A stretch of DNA of 23,752 bases, from positions 7,111 through 30,862 of the forward strand of contig NZ_DHDZ01000054.1 of NCBI RefSeq assembly GCF_002399615.1, read 5' to 3'. Below the pieces are notes generated by a model, which did not search any database, was not told the DNA's origin, and saw only the letters and a list, made by a program, of their open reading frames with translations. Positions 16,911 through 23,752 of the stretch are shown here, one piece after another; within the stretch, counting starts at the first letter, position 1; each line of letters starts with the position of its first letter. The stretch comes from Pedobacter sp. UBA4863. GTDB taxonomy: Bacteria; Bacteroidota; Bacteroidia; Sphingobacteriales; Sphingobacteriaceae. The position numbers and the translations under genes were made by a program.

Positions 16911-17999
16911 ATGCAACTAAGAACTGCCCTATTTATTTGTTGTTTGCTGTTGTTTAAATTTAGTGCCGCACAAAAAACCAAGAATGTAGTGATCATTACA
17001 TTTGATGGGTACCGCTGGAAAGAACTTTTCAATGGTGCAGACTCAAGCAACTTATTTGGCAAGAAGTTTACTTCGCAAGATTCTACTTGGCGTGTTAGAA
17101 AATACTGGGGCAAAACCGAAGAAGAGAGAAGGGCAAAACTAATGCCCTTCTTTTGGAATACCATTGCTAAAAACGGACAGATTTATGGCAATCGGAATTA
17201 TGGCAACAAAGTAGATGTAAGCAACAAATATTGGTTCTCCTACCCAGGCTATAACGAAATTTTCACCGGATACCCAGATACTTTAGTGAATTCCAATGCC
17301 CATCCCGCAAATCACAACATCAATATTTTAGAGTTTTTAAACAAAATACCTGTTTATAAAGACAAAGTTGCCACTTATACTTCTTGGGATACTTTCAGCA
17401 AAATTCTTAACCAAGAACGAGCTGGCTTTCCCATAAATGCAGGCTACAACAATGTAAAAGGCAAAAACTTAAGTGATGTACAGAAAATGTTGAACGATTT
17501 GCAATGGTGGCTACCCAAAGATTATGGGCAAGGGCAACGACACGATGCCATTACCTACACCTTAGCCAAAGAACACGTTAAATTGAACCAACCGAGGGTA
17601 TTACAAATTAGCTTTATAGAAACCGATGCTTTGGCACATAGTGGAAAATACGACTACTATTTAGATGCTGCCAATTACAATGACAAAATGATTGCCGACT
17701 TGTGGAACTTCATGCAAAACGACCCATGCTATAAAGACCAAATCACCTTTATCATTACCGCAGACCATGGCAGAGGTTACGGCGACAACTGGCAACATCA
17801 TTACTATAGCGTACCGCATTCTAACGAGATTTTCTTAGCAGTAATGGGACCAGACACACAAGCATTAGGCGAAATCAAACAAAAAGGACAATTATACCAA
17901 AACCAAATTGCACAAACTATTGCCGCGTTTTTAGGGATAAAATTTGAAAATGGCCATCCTATAGGCAAACCTATTACCAGCGTTTTACCAAAACCATAA
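16911..17999 (+). CDS. Alkaline-phosphatase-superfamily phosphodiesterase/phosphatase, exported
   Basis: A 362-residue protein with an N-terminal signal peptide (about residues 1-20, ending in SAAQ). The core matches the alkaline phosphatase/nucleotide pyrophosphatase/sulfatase fold. Metal ligands expected for two zinc sites are visible: Asp32 in ITFDGYRW, Asp239 and His243 in ETDALAHS, Asp285 and His286 in ITADHGRG, and His303 in PHSNE. The nucleophile is probably Ser110 in SYPGYNE, judged by position. It lacks the C/S-x-P-x-R sulfatase signature. It is located between glycan-binding and mannanase genes with gaps of 10 and 14 bases, so it is coexpressed with them. The substrate is unknown. 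Removal of a phosphate or phosphodiester substituent from the glycan is one possibility, and nucleotide or phospholipid-type substrates are others. Confidence 0.85.
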   Translation: MQLRTALFICCLLLFKFSAAQKTKNVVIITFDGYRWKELFNGADSSNLFGKKFTSQDSTWRVRKYWGKTEEERRAKLMPFFWNTIAKNGQIYGNRNYGNKVDVSNKYWFSYPGYNEIFTGYPDTLVNSNAHPANHNINILEFLNKIPVYKDKVATYTSWDTFSKILNQERAGFPINAGYNNVKGKNLSDVQKMLNDLQWWLPKDYGQGQRHDAITYTLAKEHVKLNQPRVLQISFIETDALAHSGKYDYYLDAANYNDKMIADLWNFMQNDPCYKDQITFIITADHGRGYGDNWQHHYYSVPHSNEIFLAVMGPDTQALGEIKQKGQLYQNQIAQTIAAFLGIKFENGHPIGKPITSVLPKP

Positions 18000-18013
18000 A
18001 AGCCGATACTTAC

Positions 18014-19147
18014 ATGAAAAATACCCTTTTATTATTTTTACTCTGCGCCTGCCTTAGCCCTACGTTTGCACAAAAATTAAGCAACAAAAAGGCTACATCA
18101 GTTACCAAAGCACTTTACAAGAACCTCCACTTATTAAGTAAAAACTATGTGCTTTTTGGCCATCAAGATGATTTAGCTTATGGCGTAGGCTGGAAATACG
18201 AACCCAATAGAAGCGATATTAAGGACGTGGTGAACGATTATCCAGCAATTTATGGATGGGACATTAGCAAAATCGAACATCAACACGATAAAAACATTGA
18301 TGGCGTACCTTTTAACAAGATGCGAGAATACATTAAAACCGCCTATCAAAAAGGGGCAGTAATTACCATCAGTTGGCATGCAGACAATCCGCTTAGCGGT
18401 GGTTCATCCTGGGACACCACTCGCAACACGGTAAAAGCTATTCTCCCTAATGGCGAAAAACACGAACTTTTTAAAACCTGGCTAGATAGAGCAGCTACCT
18501 TTTTGCATAGCTTAAAGGGAAACAACGGAGAAGCCATCCCTATTTTATTTAGGCCTTTTCACGAGCTTAAGGGAAATTGGTTTTGGTGGGGAAGAAATAC
18601 CACCTCTCCCGAAGAATTTAAGGCCATTTGGCACTTTACCTACAATTACCTACAAAACACTAAAAAACTCAACAACCTAATTTGGGTTTACAACAGCAAC
18701 GATTTTAACACCGAAGCTGGTTTTTTAGAAAGCTACCCCGGCGATGACATGGTAGATGTCCTAAGTTTCGATCAATACCAATACGGCAATGACGGCAAAC
18801 AGATTTTCATCAACACCGTTAAGAGACAGTTAGCAATTACCACCAAATTAGCCACAGAGCGAAACAAGCTCAGTGCCTTTGCCGAAACCGGGTTTGAATC
18901 CATTCCCGATGCGGTATGGTTTACCCAAACATTGTGGCCAGCCATCAAAGATTTCCCTCTTTCGTATGTGCTGTTATGGCGCAATGCAGGTTACGACAAA
19001 AGCACCAAAAACATGCACTACTATGCACCCTATAAAGGCCAAGTATCTGCTAACGATTTCAAAAAGTTTTACCGCAACAAACAAGTACTTTTCGAAAAAA
19101 CATTAAGCAAAAAGAAAATATACCAAACCAAACAAACCGCTCACTAA
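18014..19147 (+). CDS. GH26 endo-beta-1,4-mannanase
   Basis: Glycoside hydrolase cleaving beta-1,4-mannan or glucomannan, producing mannobiose in the analogous Bacteroides fragilis enzyme. It has 377 residues and a signal peptide ending in TFAQ at residue 20. The catalytic acid/base is Glu184 in RPFHELKGNWFWWG, with the clan-GH-A His-Glu pair, and the nucleophile is Glu291 in FAETGFES. The WHADNP motif near 121-126 and the YVLLWRNAG motif near 318-326 are also typical of GH26. No carbohydrate-binding module is attached. The signal peptide contains the sequence LCAC before the SPI-like site, so lipidation cannot be fully excluded and surface versus periplasmic location is open. It lies within the operon directly before the sugar symporter, as in the B. 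fragilis cluster. Confidence 0.95.
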   Translation: MKNTLLLFLLCACLSPTFAQKLSNKKATSVTKALYKNLHLLSKNYVLFGHQDDLAYGVGWKYEPNRSDIKDVVNDYPAIYGWDISKIEHQHDKNIDGVPFNKMREYIKTAYQKGAVITISWHADNPLSGGSSWDTTRNTVKAILPNGEKHELFKTWLDRAATFLHSLKGNNGEAIPILFRPFHELKGNWFWWGRNTTSPEEFKAIWHFTYNYLQNTKKLNNLIWVYNSNDFNTEAGFLESYPGDDMVDVLSFDQYQYGNDGKQIFINTVKRQLAITTKLATERNKLSAFAETGFESIPDAVWFTQTLWPAIKDFPLSYVLLWRNAGYDKSTKNMHYYAPYKGQVSANDFKKFYRNKQVLFEKTLSKKKIYQTKQTAH

Positions 19148-19167
19148 AAAAAATACCCATACCATAG

Positions 19168-20994
19168 ATGAACCTACACCTCATAGACATTTCAATTCTT
19201 GTTCTTTACCTCATTACCATGGTAATGATTGGTTTTTACATGAAAAACAAAGCCAAACAAGACAAGGAAAGCTATTTAATGGGCAGCAAAAAACTGCCTT
19301 GGTACATGCTGGGCTTAAGCGATGCCAGCGATATGTTCGACATTAGCGGCACTATGTGGATGGTTTCGCTCTGCTTCGTTTACGGCTTTAAAAGTATCTG
19401 GATACCGTGGTTATGGCCCGTATTTAATCAAGTTTTCATGATGATGTTCTTGTCTAAATGGTTAAGAAGATCTAATGCAACTACTGGTGCCGAATGGCTA
19501 AAAACCCGATTTGGTCTGGTAGGCAAAGGTGTAAAAAGCTCACACGCCATCATCATTGCCTTTGCTTTAATCAGCTGTTTAGGTTTCTTGGCCTACGGCT
19601 TTATCGGTCTGGGCAAATTTATCGAGGTTTTTGTTCCATGGGAACACATCAAAGCTTACGTTCCTTTTGATGTACCCAGCAAATATGTAGCGCATTTTTA
19701 CGGCATCGTGTTTACACTTTTTGCCATGTTCTATTCCATTATTGGCGGCATGCACAGTATCGTTTTGGGCGATGCCATCAAATATTCCATCATGACTTTG
19801 GCCTGTATTGCCATTGGTGTAATTGCTGTACAACATTTACAAAACCAAACACTTAACGTACCTAAGGGATGGAACAATCCATTTTTTGGCTGGAACTTAG
19901 ATTTAGACTGGAGCGCCATTGCTGCCGATGCCAATAAAAAAATTGAGGAAGACGGTTTCAGCTTATTTGGCATCTTCTTCATGATGATGTTATTAAAAGG
20001 TGTTTTCGCCTCGTTGGCCGGCCCTGCCCCAAATTACGACATGCAGAAGATCTTAAGTACCCGCAGCCCTAAAGAGGCCAGTAAAATGACCGGCTTTGTA
20101 AGTATTGTGCTGTTGCCCATCCGCTACTCCATGGTTACCGGGCTAACTGTGCTTGCCCTGCTTTACTACAACCAATTGTACCTAAAAGGGCCAGATGGCA
20201 TTACCGATTTTGAAAGGATATTACCTGCCACCATTAACACCTTTTTGCCTATCGGCGTACTTGGCTTGGTACTTACCGGATTGTTAGGCGCTTTTATGGG
20301 AACATTTAGCGGCACGTTAAATGCCGCACAGGCTTACATTGTAAACGATATTTATTTGAAATACATTAACCCTACGGCACCCACTAAAAAAATCATTTCT
20401 ATGAATTACATCGTAGGCATTGTGGTGGTTGCCGCAGGTATCGGGTTTGGGTTTTTAACCAAAGACGTTAACAATATCCTACAATGGATTGTAGGCGGCC
20501 TGTACGGCGGCTATGTGGCAGCCAACTGTTTAAAATGGTACTGGTGGCGCTTTAATGCCAACGGTTTTTTCTGGGGCATGGCCATAGGTGTAGGCGCTGC
20601 GTTGCTCATGCCCTACGTTACCACCGGACTGCCCCTATTTTGGTGGCCAGCCCTATTTATATTATCCTTAGCCGGCTGTTTAATTGGCACCTACACTGCA
20701 CCACCAACAGACCTAGCCGTACTAAAATCATTTTACAGCACCGTAAAACCTTGGGGCTTTTGGAAACCCGTACACAACCTGGTAACTGCAGAACAACCAT
20801 CTTTTAAAGCAAACAAAAATTTCAAGCTCGATATGTTTAACGTAGCCATTGGTATTGTTGCCCAACTATGCTTAACCATATTCCCTATGTATTTAATTAC
20901 TGGCATGTACATACCCTTGTTGGTAACCATAGCCATTTTAGTAGTTATCGTTACCATTTTAAAAAGAACCTGGTGGAATAGATTAGAAGATTAA
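19168..20994 (+). CDS. Sodium:solute symporter (SSS/SLC5 family), predicted mannobiose importer
   Basis: Inner-membrane sodium-coupled sugar transporter of 608 residues with about 13-14 TM helices. The N-terminus (LYLITMVMIGFYMKNKAK followed by YLMGSKKLPWYMLGLSDASD) and the TM8 region near 375-396 (FMGTFSGTLNAAQ...NDIY) match the family. TM8 aligns with the vSGLT Na2-site region; a Thr occupies one of the two Ser positions and Gly the other. In the known beta-mannan cluster of B. fragilis a symporter of this kind sits between the mannanase and phosphorylase/epimerase genes and is taken to import mannobiose. The same order here supports the substrate. The gene starts 20 bases after the mannanase gene and ends 5 bases before the phosphorylase gene. 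Confidence 0.9.
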   Translation: MNLHLIDISILVLYLITMVMIGFYMKNKAKQDKESYLMGSKKLPWYMLGLSDASDMFDISGTMWMVSLCFVYGFKSIWIPWLWPVFNQVFMMMFLSKWLRRSNATTGAEWLKTRFGLVGKGVKSSHAIIIAFALISCLGFLAYGFIGLGKFIEVFVPWEHIKAYVPFDVPSKYVAHFYGIVFTLFAMFYSIIGGMHSIVLGDAIKYSIMTLACIAIGVIAVQHLQNQTLNVPKGWNNPFFGWNLDLDWSAIAADANKKIEEDGFSLFGIFFMMMLLKGVFASLAGPAPNYDMQKILSTRSPKEASKMTGFVSIVLLPIRYSMVTGLTVLALLYYNQLYLKGPDGITDFERILPATINTFLPIGVLGLVLTGLLGAFMGTFSGTLNAAQAYIVNDIYLKYINPTAPTKKIISMNYIVGIVVVAAGIGFGFLTKDVNNILQWIVGGLYGGYVAANCLKWYWWRFNANGFFWGMAIGVGAALLMPYVTTGLPLFWWPALFILSLAGCLIGTYTAPPTDLAVLKSFYSTVKPWGFWKPVHNLVTAEQPSFKANKNFKLDMFNVAIGIVAQLCLTIFPMYLITGMYIPLLVTIAILVVIVTILKRTWWNRLED

Positions 20995-20999
20995 GACTT

Positions 21000-22223
21000 A
21001 TGAACACGAATTTTGAAGAACGCATCTCGCAAATAAGCAAAGAGCAAACGCAATTACTGCGACAAACAAATACGCCAATACACGTTAATAACGGCATTTA
21101 TCAACGTTACAAAAATCCTGTGCTTACCGCACAACACATCCCCTTAAACTGGAAATACGACTTTAACCCAGCGACTAATCCATTTTTAATAGAACGTTTT
21201 GGCATTAACGCCGTACTAAATCCCGGGGCAATAAAATGGAATGGCAAGTACATTTTAATGGCAAGAGTAGAAGGCACCGATAGAAAGTCGTTTTTTGCCA
21301 TTGCCGAAAGCCCTAACGGGATAGATAATTTCGAGTTTTGGGACTACCCTGTTATAATGCCCGAAACGGAAAATCCCGACACTAACGTTTACGATATTAG
21401 GTTGGTAGCACACCAAGACGGCTGGATTTATGGCCTATTTTGTACCGAACGGAGAGATCCACAAGCCAATGAAGGCAATCAATCTGCAGCAATAGCACAA
21501 TGCGGCATTGCACGTACTAAAGATTTAAAAAATTGGGAACGCTTGGCCGACCTTAAAACCAACTCGCCACAGCAACGCAACGTAGTTTTACATCCAGAAT
21601 TTGTAGATGGAAAATATGCTTTCTACACCCGCCCACAAGACAGTTTTATCGAAGCAGGCAAAGGCGGCGGTATTGGTTTTGGTTTATCTAAGTCTATCGA
21701 GAATGCAATTATCGATGAAGAAATTGTAATTGACAAAAAAGTTTACCATACCATTTACGAGGCCAAAAACGGGCAAGGCCCCGCTCCTATTAAAACCAAA
21801 AAGGGATGGCTACATTTAGCACATGGCGTTAGAAATACCGCCGCTGGTTTACGTTATGTATTGTACATGTTCATGACCGACCTGCACGATTTAACTAAAG
21901 TAACCCACAAGCCTGCCGGATATTTTATTGCCCCAGAAGGCGAAGAAAGAATTGGCGACGTTTCTAATGTGGTGTTCAGCAATGGCTGGATTACCGACGA
22001 AGATGGAACAGTTTATATTTATTATGCCTCATCAGACACCCGCATTCATGTAGCCACAAGCACTATCGAACAATTGGTTGATTATATAACCAACAATCCG
22101 GAAGATGGGTTAAGATCTGCAACAACGGTGCAAACCATCATCGATATCATTAACAAAAATAAAGCTATAGAAACTAAAGGAGAGATTAACGTAAATTTGA
22201 CCGGACAATCCGCAAATCATTAA
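21000..22223 (+). CDS. GH130 4-O-beta-D-mannosyl-D-glucose phosphorylase
   Basis: Cytoplasmic inverting phosphorylase converting mannosyl-beta-1,4-glucose plus phosphate to alpha-mannose 1-phosphate and glucose. It has 407 residues and no signal peptide. The GH130 motifs are present: GINAVLNPGAIKWNGKY near 68-84, ARVEGTDRKSFFAIAES near 88-104, and the proton-donor Asp132 in NVYDIR, equivalent to Asp131 of the B. fragilis enzyme. The extended N-terminal arm before the propeller is typical of subfamily 1 (mannosylglucose phosphorylases) rather than subfamily 2 manno-oligosaccharide phosphorylases. Pairing with an epimerase gene that overlaps its stop codon by one base (TAATG) confirms the coupled two-step pathway. 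The product mannose 1-phosphate would need a phosphomannomutase encoded elsewhere. Confidence 0.95.
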   Translation: MNTNFEERISQISKEQTQLLRQTNTPIHVNNGIYQRYKNPVLTAQHIPLNWKYDFNPATNPFLIERFGINAVLNPGAIKWNGKYILMARVEGTDRKSFFAIAESPNGIDNFEFWDYPVIMPETENPDTNVYDIRLVAHQDGWIYGLFCTERRDPQANEGNQSAAIAQCGIARTKDLKNWERLADLKTNSPQQRNVVLHPEFVDGKYAFYTRPQDSFIEAGKGGGIGFGLSKSIENAIIDEEIVIDKKVYHTIYEAKNGQGPAPIKTKKGWLHLAHGVRNTAAGLRYVLYMFMTDLHDLTKVTHKPAGYFIAPEGEERIGDVSNVVFSNGWITDEDGTVYIYYASSDTRIHVATSTIEQLVDYITNNPEDGLRSATTVQTIIDIINKNKAIETKGEINVNLTGQSANH

Positions 22224-23413
22224 TGCAACAGTTAAACACTCTTCAAACCGAATTACAAACAGAGCTTAGCCACTTACTGCATTGGTGGAACACTAACGCT
22301 ATAGATGAAGAATTTGGAGGCTTTCATGGCAAAGTTGCCAATGATAACCATGCCGTTTCCTCGCCAAAGGGATTGGTATTAAATGCAAGAATTCTCTATA
22401 CTTTTTCATCGGCATACTTATTAAACAAAAAAACAACCGACTTAAATATTGCCAAGCGAGCTTATCAATATTTAACCAACTTCTTTAACGATAAGCAAGC
22501 AGGGGGCTTTTATTGGTCGCTTACGGCAGATGGTAAGCCCCTAGATACCAAAAAGCAAGTTTACGGACAAGCTTTTGGCATTTATGCCCTAGCAGAGTAC
22601 TACAAAGCCGCTAAAGAAGAAAAAGCCTTAGCCTTAGCTAAAGAAACCTATCAATTACTAGAAAAATACAGCTACGATAGCGCTAATAGTGGCTATATTG
22701 AAGCACATAAAAAAGATTGGTCGCCACTGGAAGACGTAAGGCTAAGTGAAAAAGACCAAAACGACCAAAAGTCGATGAACACACATCTACATGTGATTGA
22801 AGCCTATGCAAACCTATTCCTGGCTTGGCCCGACAACGGATTAAAAGCAGCAATTAAACGATTGTTAACTAATTTCAAAAACCACATCATCCATCCGCAA
22901 ACAGGGCACTTACAGCTTTTTTTTGATATGGATTGGAAAGTTAAATCTAATCTAATTTCTTTTGGACATGACATAGAAGCTGCTTGGCTTTTACTAGAAG
23001 CCGCAGCAATCGTTAACGACAAGGAAGAAATTCAGGATTTTAAGCTATTGGCTTTAAAAATGGCTGAGGCCGCACTAAAAGGCTTGCATCAAAATGGCGG
23101 CTTGGCTTACGAACTTGACCAAGAAAACCAACATTGGGTTAACGAATTTCATTGGTGGCCGCAGGCCGAGGCCATGGTAGGTTTTTTTAATGCTTGGCAA
23201 CTATCAGGCAATGAAAATTACTTAAAAGCAACCCTAAAGATTTGGGAATTTGTAAAAAAACATATTAAAGACAGCAAAAATGGCGAGTGGTTTTGGGGCG
23301 TAAACGAACAGTTATTGCCCATGCCAAACGAAAATAAAGCTGGTTTTTGGAAGTGCCCCTACCATAACGGCCGAGCTTGTATGGAGCTAATTAAAAGGCT
23401 ATCTTCCCTATAA
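22223..23413 (+). CDS. Cellobiose/mannobiose 2-epimerase (AGE superfamily)
   Basis: Cytoplasmic (alpha/alpha)6-barrel enzyme that epimerises the reducing-end sugar at C2, turning mannobiose into mannosyl-glucose. It has 396 residues. Expected active-site residues are present with a near-constant offset from the Rhodothermus cellobiose 2-epimerase: Arg56 in LNARILYTFS, His190 in MNTHLH, His249 in SFGHDIE and His381 in CPYHNGR. EFHWWPQAEAMVG at 308-320 is also characteristic. The disaccharide epimerase assignment is favoured over N-acylglucosamine 2-epimerase because of these motifs and the GH130 neighbour. The start codon overlaps the stop codon of the phosphorylase gene, implying translational coupling. 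It is the last gene of the operon; no clear plus-strand terminator follows. Confidence 0.95.
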   Translation: MQQLNTLQTELQTELSHLLHWWNTNAIDEEFGGFHGKVANDNHAVSSPKGLVLNARILYTFSSAYLLNKKTTDLNIAKRAYQYLTNFFNDKQAGGFYWSLTADGKPLDTKKQVYGQAFGIYALAEYYKAAKEEKALALAKETYQLLEKYSYDSANSGYIEAHKKDWSPLEDVRLSEKDQNDQKSMNTHLHVIEAYANLFLAWPDNGLKAAIKRLLTNFKNHIIHPQTGHLQLFFDMDWKVKSNLISFGHDIEAAWLLLEAAAIVNDKEEIQDFKLLALKMAEAALKGLHQNGGLAYELDQENQHWVNEFHWWPQAEAMVGFFNAWQLSGNENYLKATLKIWEFVKKHIKDSKNGEWFWGVNEQLLPMPNENKAGFWKCPYHNGRACMELIKRLSSL

Positions 23414-23553
23414 ACTCAAGGTATTTGCTTTAACGAAACAATTGCGCACAGCAAACTTATGAATGCAAAATTAAGCTACCTCAATACGGGTATCTTAAAA
23501 AAGAAGAAATAACGCAACAGCAATAGGGGAAATATTTTGGCCATCAATCCTTC

Positions 23554-23582
23554 AAAAAAAAAAGCCTCACTATTGTAAGGCT
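23554..23582 (-). terminator. Intrinsic terminator of tRNA-like copy 1
   Basis: On the minus strand AGCCT (23582-23578) pairs with AGGCT (23567-23563) around a 10-nt loop, followed by ten T residues at 23563-23554. It starts 4 bases past the tRNA-like 3' end. Confidence 0.75.
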
Positions 23583-23586
23583 ATTG

Positions 23587-23661
23587 CTCCCGAAGCTGGG
23601 CTCGAACCAGCGTCCCTCCCGATTGCAATCGGGATGCACTAACCAGCTGAGCTATTAGGGA
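23587..23661 (-). tRNA. tRNA-like gene with atypical anticodon arm (possible pseudogene)
   Basis: The 75-nt sequence has a T-arm (GCTGG-TTCGAGC-CCAGC, fully paired), a D-loop with GG, A26 and an acceptor stem TCCCTAA/TTCGGGA, so it is clearly derived from a tRNA. Three things are abnormal. The acceptor stem has a T5-C68 mismatch and the D-stem a T12-T23 mismatch. The anticodon arm is a perfect palindrome, TCCCGATTGCAATCGGGA, giving a 5-bp stem with an 8-nt loop ATTGCAAT instead of 7. Forcing a 7-nt loop gives anticodon TGC (Ala) but breaks the stem. No CCA end is encoded. The body resembles what I recall of Bacteroidota tRNA-Asn. Isotype is left open. Confidence 0.55.
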
Positions 23662-23700
23662 ATATTCCTTTAAGGAAATTATTTTGGTCATCAATACTTC

Positions 23701-23728
23701 AAAAAAAAAGCCTCACTATTGTAAGGCT
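23701..23728 (-). terminator. Intrinsic terminator of tRNA-like copy 2
   Basis: The arrangement is the same as at 23554-23582. AGCCT (23728-23724) and AGGCT (23713-23709) form the stem, followed by nine T residues at 23709-23701 on the minus strand. Confidence 0.75.
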
Positions 23729-23732
23729 ATTG

Positions 23733-23752
23733 CTCCCGAAGCTGGGCTCGAA
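23733..23752 (-). tRNA. tRNA-like gene, 3' end only (copy 2, cut by window edge)
   Basis: The visible 20 bases are identical to the 3' end of the tRNA-like gene at 23587-23661, namely the acceptor 3' strand and part of the T-arm. The 5' part and anticodon lie beyond the window. Confidence 0.5.

Larger units (their letters stand above)
23530..23752 (-). repeat. Tandem 146-bp units carrying tRNA-like genes
   Basis: The block starting at 23530 recurs starting at 23676, a period of 146 bases. It includes the ATTTTGG-CATCAAT-CTTC spacer, an A-run, a hairpin and the 3' part of a tRNA-like gene. The second unit is cut by the window end. A few bases before 23530 resemble the 5' end of a further tRNA-like copy, which suggests that an older unit was lost. 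Confidence 0.8.

Noticed and set aside
23613..23640. Palindrome TCCCGATTGCAATCGGGA as a stand-alone terminator or operator
   Set aside because: It sits exactly at the anticodon-arm position of a tRNA-like sequence with intact T-arm and D-loop, so it is better explained as part of that gene.

Overview
The window looks like chromosomal DNA of a Bacteroidota bacterium, most likely Sphingobacteriaceae (Pedobacter-like). The evidence is a SusC/SusD pair, TAnnTTTG-type promoter elements, start codons without clear Shine-Dalgarno sequences, an RND pump fused to its outer-membrane factor, and GC-rich palindromic intergenic repeats. Genus-level placement is inference.

Left half (1-10762), all genes on the minus strand. 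It holds galactokinase (galK), an MdtD-like 14-TM major facilitator exporter, and a heavy-metal efflux cassette read as small Cys/His-rich protein, then CzcA-type RND pump fused to a TolC-like factor, then His-rich lipoprotein adaptor. An AraC-family regulator follows. Intergenic DNA carries two repeat families: a MITE-like element (1-72 and 9566-9888) just downstream of the stop codons of galK and the araC-type gene, and a GC-rich double-hairpin element (1383-1450 and 9711-9799). The second family sits inside the second MITE copy, flanked by an 8-bp duplication.

Right half (10991-23413), all genes on the plus strand. It is one tight polysaccharide utilization operon of eight genes with gaps of -1 to 27 bases: SusC, SusD, a two-TIG-domain surface lipoprotein, an alkaline-phosphatase-superfamily phosphodiesterase/phosphatase, a GH26 beta-mannanase, a sodium/solute symporter, a GH130 mannosylglucose phosphorylase, and a cellobiose/mannobiose 2-epimerase. 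The last four reproduce the known Bacteroides fragilis beta-1,4-mannan route. Mannanase makes mannobiose, the symporter imports it, the epimerase converts it to mannosyl-glucose, and the phosphorylase yields mannose 1-phosphate plus glucose. The divergently oriented AraC-type gene is the obvious candidate regulator, and a perfect inverted repeat lies just upstream of the susC promoter. The phosphatase-superfamily enzyme is not part of the described pathway and is the unexplained member.

Right edge (23530-23752). Tandem 146-bp units on the minus strand each contain a tRNA-like gene followed by its own hairpin-plus-T-run terminator. The complete tRNA-like copy has an 8-nt anticodon loop inside a perfect palindrome and two stem mismatches, so it is either a degenerate or an atypical tRNA.

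No CRISPR array, rRNA, complete transposase or phage gene was seen. The metabolic pathway is known. The less ordinary items are the nested mobile repeats, the fused efflux polyprotein with an internal signal peptide, the phosphatase in a mannan operon, and the tRNA-like tandem array.
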